Below, in pieces: positions 1 to 4,196 of a stretch of DNA of 5,152 nt. The notes below the pieces were generated by a model, which saw nothing but the letters and a program-made list of their open reading frames with translations, was not told where the DNA came from and did no database searches. The stretch is from the NCBI GenBank assembly GCA_964563965.1, contig CAZLZI010000053.1, positions 1 to 5,152 on the forward strand. Reading direction: 5' to 3'. Positions within the stretch are counted from its first letter, which is position 1. Each line of letters begins with the position of its first letter. The position numbers were made by a program, and so were the translations under genes. The stretch is from CAZCAQ01 sp964563965 (GTDB lineage Bacteria; Patescibacteriota; WWE3; UBA101185; UBA10185).

Positions 1-974
1 TCTAAGACCGGGTATTTGCGAAGGTTATCCCTCATTGCAGGTTCAATCATAGCTTTACCATAACCAATGAGAGGTCTTTCTATGACGGTTTCTATCCCTG
101 ATGCATAGATTGCAAATCGCTTTTCACCATAAAGTTGTTCTTTAGATAGAAAGAACAGATTCCTCTGTAGTTGATAGAGTCTGGGGTCTTTCTGAAGTTG
201 ATTGTATATTTTATCTGTTCTTACACTAGTAAAGAAGATTACAAGTCCAATAGCTCCAATAACAAGCAGCCCAAAGCCCACATACTTTAGTTTCTTATTA
301 GTGGTACTTAGGATAGAAAATACTATAGCCATAATTATGAGTACTAGGTTTAGTCTTGAGAAAGTTAAAGTAAGACAGAGTAGGATTATACCGAGTCCAA
401 GTATATGGTATTTTTCCTTTTTGAAGAAAAAGGGCATTGTGGTGAGCAAAAATGCAGATAAGTAATTAGGTTGTCCTAATGTAGATGTAATCCTACCATC
501 AAAAAAATAGTCTCCATTCCAAATGGTTGCGTAGCCTAAAAGGAAATGGATTAGTCCCAAAATAGACACAACTAGTGCTGAGGCCTTTACACTCTCTAGT
601 AGGTACTCTGTGAATGCATGTTTGACTAACAGACTAAACCCAAGATATACAGAAAACAGTGACCACAAACTAATGAGTCCATCTCTTCTAAATGGAGAGC
701 CCGTAAGAGAGTAACCAAAATAGCCATTAGCCAAACTTGTTAAAGTCAGCACTAAAAACAAAGTGAATAGTAGGAGTGTTATCTTGGCTTCTAGTAGTTC
801 TTTTAACTCTTGTCTATTAATTCCTAGGAAGGGGAGCGTCATAACTGCAACAAGAGTTACTAGATATTGTTTTGGAGTTTCAAACCATTCGATTGTAAGA
901 GGGAAAAAGAGTAGGGGCAAGACAAAAAGAAATGCTTTATAGAATTTTGCAAGGCAAGTCATGCTTTTAGGCAT
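1..974 (-). CDS. O-antigen ligase / Wzy-type polymerase family membrane protein, N-terminal part (3' end outside window)
   Basis: I translated 324 residues in one open frame from ATG at 974 to the left edge. The protein is strongly hydrophobic, with about nine likely membrane segments (roughly residues 14-28, 37-52, 65-83, 100-118, 131-149, 170-184, 189-205, 208-223 and 232-249). Family-type motifs are RITSTLGQPNYLSAFLL at 161-177, TFSR at 204-207 and RFAIYASGIETVIERPLIGYG at 286-306 (the last split here as RFAIYASGIETV then IERPLIGYG). Such proteins ligate or polymerise lipid-linked glycans on the outer face of the cytoplasmic membrane; the substrate here is unknown. The usual large periplasmic loop and any C-terminal TPR region would lie beyond the window. 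No Shine-Dalgarno site precedes ATG 974 or the alternative ATG at 962, and a TATACT hexamer ends seven bases before 974, so the mRNA may be leaderless. A strong terminator separates it from the upstream gene. Family assignment is fairly sure, exact activity is not. Confidence 0.85.
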   Translation of the reverse strand, partial: MPKSMTCLAKFYKAFLFVLPLLFFPLTIEWFETPKQYLVTLVAVMTLPFLGINRQELKELLEAKITLLLFTLFLVLTLTSLANGYFGYSLTGSPFRRDGLISLWSLFSVYLGFSLLVKHAFTEYLLESVKASALVVSILGLIHFLLGYATIWNGDYFFDGRITSTLGQPNYLSAFLLTTMPFFFKKEKYHILGLGIILLCLTLTFSRLNLVLIIMAIVFSILSTTNKKLKYVGFGLLVIGAIGLVIFFTSVRTDKIYNQLQKDPRLYQLQRNLFFLSKEQLYGEKRFAIYASGIETVIERPLIGYGKAMIEPAMRDNLRKYPVL

Positions 975-980
975 ATGAAA

Positions 981-986
981 AGTATA
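981..986 (-). promoter_or_regulatory. Candidate -10 element for the ligase-like gene (leaderless start)
   Basis: TATACT on the minus strand matches the -10 consensus at five of six positions. It would place transcription start at 974, the A of the ATG. No -35 match is visible, because that region is occupied by the terminator stem of the upstream gene, and there is no extended -10 TG. This is a weak call based on position and on the absence of a ribosome binding site. Confidence 0.35.
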
Positions 987-996
987 AACTAAATAT

Positions 997-1028
997 AAAA
1001 AAAGGCCTTGGTTTTTACCCAAGGCCTT
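997..1028 (-). terminator. Rho-independent terminator after the secreted-protein gene
   Basis: A perfect 10-bp inverted repeat pairs AAGGCCTTGG (1002-1011) with CCAAGGCCTT (1019-1028) around a 7-nt loop. Read on the minus strand, the stem runs into a T-tract (1003-997). It begins 18 nt after the TAA of the 1047-1478 gene. The plus-strand side has only a broken T-rich stretch (1031-1040), so the main direction is minus. Confidence 0.9.
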
Positions 1029-1046
1029 AGTTTAGTTTTTGCAAGT

Positions 1047-1478
1047 TTATTTTGCGACTTTCATTTTAAAATCTACTGTTATTGGTTTTTTGTTTAACAC
1101 TTTAACAATAGTATGTTTTGGATTAAAAGTTGCATTCTGTGCACTTGGGATGACGTCATAAACACCTTGTTTATCTATCTTGACAGTGTATCGCCCACCT
1201 TTAAGTCCACCATCTGCTTTTACTTTTGTGTAAAATTCAAATGTTCCTTCAACTTTTCTGTAGACTGCAACATAAGTATCCGTTACTGGTTTACCATCTG
1301 TACGTCTAATTAAACCTCGAATAGTCCCACTAATAGGCTTTATAGTTTTACTTATAGTTGGGCTAATTGGTTTCTTTAATAATGACGCAAATGGGCTGTT
1401 TGCTGCTTTTGTGGTACTTGCTGCTGCAAAGCCAAAAAAGATAGCAAACATAGTAGTAATTATTAAATACTTCTTCAT
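1047..1478 (-). CDS. Small secreted protein with a carboxypeptidase-regulatory-like (transthyretin-type) beta-sandwich domain
   Basis: The protein has 143 residues. The start at 1478 is chosen because an AGGAGGTGAT site lies just upstream; the longer in-frame start at 1505 would put that site inside the gene. Residues 1-25 form a signal peptide: MKK, a hydrophobic core (LIITTMFAIFFGFAAA), and possible cleavage after A20 or A25. Residues 26-50 are a Ser/Thr/Pro/Lys-rich linker. Residues 51-140 read like a CarboxypepD_reg or Cna-B-like domain: GTIRGLIRRTDGKPV, then GRYTVKID, then a closing ITVDFKM strand. There is no cysteine, sortase motif or lipobox, so it is probably released or loosely bound at the surface. 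It has a consensus promoter, an optimal ribosome site and a strong terminator, which implies high expression. It lies downstream of the radical SAM/peptidase operon with no terminator between, so co-transcription is possible, but a shared function is not shown. Confidence 0.85.
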   Translation of the reverse strand: MKKYLIITTMFAIFFGFAAASTTKAANSPFASLLKKPISPTISKTIKPISGTIRGLIRRTDGKPVTDTYVAVYRKVEGTFEFYTKVKADGGLKGGRYTVKIDKQGVYDVIPSAQNATFNPKHTIVKVLNKKPITVDFKMKVAK

Positions 1479-1482
1479 TAAT

Positions 1483-1492
1483 ATCACCTCCT
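1483..1492 (-). promoter_or_regulatory. Strong ribosome binding site of the secreted-protein gene
   Basis: The minus strand reads AGGAGGTGAT, a full match to the anti-Shine-Dalgarno core, with AGGAGG eight bases before ATG 1478. It decides the start of this gene in favour of MKKYL over the upstream in-frame ATG at 1505. Confidence 0.9.
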
Positions 1493-1510
1493 GTCCTAAT
1501 GACAAAGATT

Positions 1511-1540
1511 ATTATATATCCTATAGTGATGGAGTGTCAA
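1511..1540 (-). promoter_or_regulatory. Consensus sigma70-type promoter of the secreted-protein gene
   Basis: On the minus strand TTGACA (1540-1535) and TATAAT (1516-1511) are both perfect consensus hexamers with an 18-bp spacer. Predicted transcription start is near 1504, giving a leader of about 26 nt that contains the ribosome site. The -35 and most of the spacer lie inside the last codons of the upstream metallopeptidase gene, whose TAG stop is at 1523-1521. Confidence 0.85.
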
Positions 1541-2549
1541 TATTGTTGTATGCAGAAACTAGGGCTTCATTTTCTATATTCAGTATGTTTAGCACCTCGT
1601 TGTAAAAGAGAACGTATTTCTTAATGTTTTCATGAACTACAACATTAGGCTGTAGTTTGATTAAAGTTTTTAGTATTGCATGAAATAATATTGTATTTGC
1701 TTTAAACCACGTGTATCTCTGCATTAGTATGCATTCTAGGGATTTAAAGAATCTTGAAGATGCTATATACGTGCCCTCCTTCTCAAGAACTTTTTCGTTT
1801 AGCCAAGAGAAGTCTAAGTATTCATTCAAGTCGATTTGAGTCTTTTCTTTTTCTCTGCCGTCACCTCCCAGGTAACCTGCTAATCCCTCAGATATAGGAT
1901 TGCAGGTCGGTAGCACTAATAGTTGAGTAGCAAGAGCGTCTATTAATCCATGACTACCTTCGTGCCTCGCTGTTAGTAGAAATTTTGTTCTAGGATCGTG
2001 TCCGTTTCGTGAAGCATACGAAAAGTAATCATGTCCTTCAGGATTGTCATGTCGATGTATTCTAGAGGCAAATACTAATCCTAATTGACTTATCTTGCTC
2101 CACCTAGTGAAATTAGCTACTTCATCTTCGGTGATCTTTAGATAATTTTCCCAGAGTTTGGTGTTATCGGTATACCAAGGTATGCCGATAAGTATATTAT
2201 TATAGCTAGATAGTGTAATTTTTGTGTCTAGTAAGTATATACTGGCTTTAATTACTTTTTGTTCTTGCGGCTCACACTTGTTTAATGCAGCTTGGAGGAT
2301 CTCGATGTGCTTTTTTCTATAATGGTTATATTCATCTAGATAGCCTGAAACGGCAACGATGCATTCTTCCTTATTCCATCCCGTTTGCTTTTGATCAAGT
2401 CGATCTAGCTCATCCTGGATATGTAGAAATTCTTTATGCGCAATAAATACACCGCAACTGTTGTTGTATACTTTCCAATCTTTATTTCGTAACGTATTTT
2501 GTAGATACTGACCGACTATAGTGTTATATATCTTCTGACTTGTATTCAC
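1521..2549 (-). CDS. Cytoplasmic HExxH zinc metallopeptidase (gluzincin-like), third gene of the radical SAM operon
   Basis: The protein has 342 residues and starts with GTG. HEGSH at 196-200, in the context LLTARHEGSHGLID, is a classic HExxH zinc site: H196 and H200 would bind zinc and E197 would be the catalytic base. E221, in NPISEGLAGYLGG, is 21 residues further on and fits the third ligand of a gluzincin. The first 190 residues are mostly helical and unfamiliar; the C-terminal 240-342 is also helical. There is no signal peptide or membrane segment, so it should act in the cytoplasm. Its GTG overlaps the TGA of the radical SAM gene by four bases (GTGA), with AAGGAG nine bases upstream, so translation is tightly coupled. 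The likely role is cleavage of the neighbouring peptide after modification, which is inferred from context only. The sequence does not match a named peptidase family that I can recall. Confidence 0.85.
   Translation of the reverse strand: MNTSQKIYNTIVGQYLQNTLRNKDWKVYNNSCGVFIAHKEFLHIQDELDRLDQKQTGWNKEECIVAVSGYLDEYNHYRKKHIEILQAALNKCEPQEQKVIKASIYLLDTKITLSSYNNILIGIPWYTDNTKLWENYLKITEDEVANFTRWSKISQLGLVFASRIHRHDNPEGHDYFSYASRNGHDPRTKFLLTARHEGSHGLIDALATQLLVLPTCNPISEGLAGYLGGDGREKEKTQIDLNEYLDFSWLNEKVLEKEGTYIASSRFFKSLECILMQRYTWFKANTILFHAILKTLIKLQPNVVVHENIKKYVLFYNEVLNILNIENEALVSAYNNIDTPSL
2164..2191. repeat. 28-bp near-perfect palindrome inside the metallopeptidase gene
   Basis: The plus strand has TTATCGGTATACC (2164-2176), then AA, then GGTATGCCGATAA (2179-2191). 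The 13-base arms are complementary except for one position (2171/2184). It encodes part of IGIPWYTDN in the metallopeptidase. The loop is too short for the innermost pairs to form in RNA, but most of the stem could fold. No other copy was noticed in the window. Role unknown. Confidence 0.75.
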
Positions 2550-3931
2550 TTGGATTTACTCCTTCTGTAATGTTCAAGCTCGAGCAAATCTTTGTAGATG
2601 TGAGCATATACTTCAACGGCTATTGCACCTGCTTGATTGTAGCCACTAACTTCGATTAAAATATTCCTTGGACAACCAGATCCTCCGTGTAAAGACAGAA
2701 ATGTTGAAGTCGGGGAATCTAAATTGGGAAACTTTTTATAGGCTCCATATAGGAAATTTCTGTTATTTTTGTATTCTGCATTTACGACGTCAAAGATATT
2801 ATCTGTGGTATCAAGATTGTTTTTCATGTTATATAGTCCTTCGTGACAATTGGCAAAACCTCGTGGACCTATTGCAATGTAGTTAAAACCACTTCCGCAA
2901 GTAACAGGGCTTACATCGTAAATGGTTAGATAGTCAAAATGATTTAAGGGCTGGATTTGTATACCTTCGTTGATTATGTTCTTAATAACAGGAAATGCTT
3001 GTTTTGTACCCTCTAGCATTTTTTTATAGCCAATTTTTACTAATAACTCGCTTTGTTTTTGTGTTTGAGGTCTCAGATAGTTAATTCCTAATGGTATGGG
3101 GCGGGGACAGCCGGACCAATTTCGAGCCATGAATCTTTGGCTTTTTATATCCCACAAAGTTTCTATAAAATCAGTCAATTGGTGTGCGTTTGCAGGTGTA
3201 ACTACATGGTTAATATTGAAACTGTAATCATTTTCGTAGAGGTACCTTATACCTGTAACAATGTTTTCATAACTCCCGTTGGGGGTTTTGGGATTTCTTG
3301 CCAATGCATTGCTTGCTCCCAGTCCCCATAGACTAACACTTACGTGAAATTCATCTTTTTCTAGCTTATCTAGATTGTTTTTGGTTAAGAATGAGCCGTT
3401 TGTTAGAATAACTTGATTGATTGCCTTAATGTTATAAGTCACCTTCAGTTCGGCAACTAATTCTTGCGCTTGTACGATAAGTGAAAAAGGTAGCGTCATC
3501 ATAGGCTCGCCTCCAGACCATTTAAGCTTAATTTTTGATATACCTTTCTCTTCAGCTGCCTTGAATGTTTTTGTGAGTAGTTCCGAAAGCAACTCCAATG
3601 TGAGTGTCTTGCTTTTTCCTTGCTCGTATCTATCAGCACCGACAGCGCACCCTGGGCAGCTAAAGTTACAGGCCTCTGTTAGCTCTATATAAATTTCTGC
3701 AGACTTGGGGTTGTATGTAATACTGTCGATAGTTAGTTCTTCTCCCTCATCTATCAGTACGTAATCTTTGTATAGGGTTTTTAATGTCTCTTCTGTGAAA
3801 TTTCTGATATCACTATTTTTGAAGTGTTTTATAAATGAGCCGGTATATGGATTATAAAATGCAACAATCTTTGCATTTTTATGTGTCGTACACGGCTCTC
3901 TTATTGCAATCAGATTACTATTAAGCTCCAT
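2546..3931 (-). CDS. Radical SAM enzyme with SPASM/twitch-like C-terminal cysteines; probable peptide maturase
   Basis: The protein has 461 residues. C88, C92 and C95 in EACNFSCPGC are the CX3CX2C site for the SAM-binding 4Fe-4S cluster. WSGGEP (138-143) and ILTNGS (175-180) are further core motifs of the barrel. Beyond the barrel come C275 (SGCP), C345 (TCGSG), C362 (NCHE) and C420 (SGCPRN). The CGSG...GPRGFANC stretch resembles SPASM/twitch domains that hold an auxiliary cluster in peptide-modifying enzymes. Residues 1-75, with YNPYTGSFI and a helical then beta segment ending in DEGEEL, look like the N-terminal region of RiPP maturases that holds a peptide-recognition element; this part is inference. 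The start at 3931 lies 5 nt after the stop of a 41-residue ORF and lacks its own Shine-Dalgarno site, suggesting translational coupling. The modification chemistry cannot be read from the sequence, and I know no specific family name. Confidence 0.92.
   Translation of the reverse strand: MELNSNLIAIREPCTTHKNAKIVAFYNPYTGSFIKHFKNSDIRNFTEETLKTLYKDYVLIDEGEELTIDSITYNPKSAEIYIELTEACNFSCPGCAVGADRYEQGKSKTLTLELLSELLTKTFKAAEEKGISKIKLKWSGGEPMMTLPFSLIVQAQELVAELKVTYNIKAINQVILTNGSFLTKNNLDKLEKDEFHVSVSLWGLGASNALARNPKTPNGSYENIVTGIRYLYENDYSFNINHVVTPANAHQLTDFIETLWDIKSQRFMARNWSGCPRPIPLGINYLRPQTQKQSELLVKIGYKKMLEGTKQAFPVIKNIINEGIQIQPLNHFDYLTIYDVSPVTCGSGFNYIAIGPRGFANCHEGLYNMKNNLDTTDNIFDVVNAEYKNNRNFLYGAYKKFPNLDSPTSTFLSLHGGSGCPRNILIEVSGYNQAGAIAVEVYAHIYKDLLELEHYRRSKSK
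2559..2564 (-). promoter_or_regulatory. Ribosome binding site supporting the GTG start of the metallopeptidase
   Basis: AAGGAG on the minus strand ends nine bases before GTG 2549, inside the last codons of the radical SAM gene. It supports the non-ATG start that overlaps the upstream TGA. Confidence 0.8.
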
Positions 3932-3936
3932 AACTG

Positions 3937-4062
3937 TTACTGCTTTATTCTTTTAAAGCTTATCTTGAGAGCCCCATCACTTGGCTTCATGCAGTCATTT
4001 TCCACTTTATCGGTCGTGCTAAGCTTGTCTTTTTGTATTTGATTGGTATTAGACTTGGTCAT
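3937..4062 (-). CDS. 41-residue peptide, candidate RiPP precursor for the radical SAM enzyme
   Basis: The gene runs from ATG 4062 to TAA 3937 and encodes 41 residues. It starts MTKSNTNQIQKDKLSTTDKV and ends GALKISFKRIKQ. It has a good AGGAG site four bases upstream, its own promoter region, and ends 5 nt before the radical SAM start. The composition is polar and charged, with eight Lys, one Arg and five Asp/Glu. It has a single Cys (C24) and a single aromatic residue (F36); there is no signal peptide, membrane segment or GG leader-cleavage site. A hydrophilic N-terminal leader (about 1-23) and a core from C24 to Q41 would fit a RiPP precursor. Possible modification sites are C24 (thioether) or F36 with K37/R38 (Phe-X-X cyclophane); both are guesses. 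It could instead be a small coupling leader peptide. The ORF is well supported, its role less so. Confidence 0.75.
   Translation of the reverse strand: MTKSNTNQIQKDKLSTTDKVENDCMKPSDGALKISFKRIKQ
3942..3959 (-). repeat. Small hairpin at the end of the peptide gene, just before the radical SAM start
   Basis: On the minus strand GCTTTA (3959-3954) and TAAAGC (3947-3942) can pair around a 6-nt loop. The stem has only two G-C pairs and no following T-tract, so it is not a convincing terminator. It lies 10 bases before the radical SAM ATG and could tune stability or re-initiation. Confidence 0.4.
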
Positions 4063-4066
4063 ATAA

Positions 4067-4071
4067 CTCCT
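4067..4071 (-). promoter_or_regulatory. Ribosome binding site of the 41-residue peptide gene
   Basis: AGGAG on the minus strand lies four bases before ATG 4062. It is one of the main arguments that this short ORF is translated. The radical SAM gene that follows has no such site. Confidence 0.75.
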
Positions 4072-4114
4072 ACACAAATAAATACTTACTGTAGGCGTAT
4101 ACTAATAGCATGCG

Positions 4115-4141
4115 ATAATATTGCTTGATGAGTTAAGTCAA
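4115..4141 (-). promoter_or_regulatory. Probable promoter of the peptide / radical SAM / metallopeptidase operon
   Basis: TTGACT (4141-4136) matches the -35 consensus at five of six positions, and TATTAT (4120-4115) matches the -10 at five of six. The spacer of 15 bp is short. Predicted transcription start is near 4108, leaving about 46 nt of leader before ATG 4062. The short spacer may indicate an activator-dependent promoter. Confidence 0.5.
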
Positions 4142-4146
4142 CCATC
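4127..4146. repeat. Imperfect inverted repeat over the operon -35 region, candidate operator
   Basis: GATGAGTT (4127-4134) and AACCATC (4140-4146) can pair with one bulged A around AAGTC. The inner part, GTTAAGTCAAC (4132-4142), is an imperfect palindrome. It covers the TTGACT -35 hexamer, so a bound protein could block or recruit polymerase. A second imperfect palindrome, ATAGCATGCGAT (4105-4116), overlaps the predicted transcription start. Binding by the divergent regulator is a guess. Confidence 0.35.
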
Positions 4147-4161
4147 TTCGTTGAGCATTTC

Positions 4162-4190
4162 TTGATCCCAGACCTATAGTGTGGTATATA
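4162..4190 (+). promoter_or_regulatory. Extended -10 promoter of the divergent regulator (leaderless start)
   Basis: TTGATC (4162-4167) is a fair -35. After a 17-bp spacer comes TATATA (4185-4190), preceded by TGG (4182-4184), giving an extended -10 of the TGn type. Transcription start falls at 4197, exactly the A of the regulator's ATG, and no Shine-Dalgarno site is present. This -35 lies 20 bp from the operon's -35, back to back. Confidence 0.65.
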
Positions 4191-4196
4191 CATGAT

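Noticed and set aside
202..465. 87-residue plus-strand ORF
   Set aside because: It lies antisense inside the ligase-like membrane protein gene, has no ribosome site and no recognisable features; the minus frame has clear family motifs.
1479..1505. Longer N-terminus of the secreted protein, starting at ATG 1505
   Set aside because: It would translate through the AGGAGGTGAT ribosome site and bury the signal peptide behind nine extra residues; predicted transcription start at about 1504 is also downstream of its first base.
1113..1605. Two plus-strand ORFs of 64-66 residues (1113-1313 and 1411-1605)
   Set aside because: Both are shadows opposite the secreted-protein gene and the end of the metallopeptidase gene, with no start signals.
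2164..2191. Palindrome as a dif/Xer recombination site
   Set aside because: The length of 28 bp fits, but the arms do not resemble the Xer-arm consensus and the central spacer is 2 rather than about 6 bp.
2546..2548. TGA recoding (as in Gracilibacteria/Absconditabacteria)
   Set aside because: TGA ends the radical SAM gene at a typical GTGA overlap with the next gene, and I saw no in-frame TGA within any conserved frame.
2668..3331. Two plus-strand ORFs of 64-72 residues (2668-2886 and 3137-3331)
   Set aside because: They are antisense to the radical SAM gene, one directly opposite its conserved cysteine region, with no ribosome sites.
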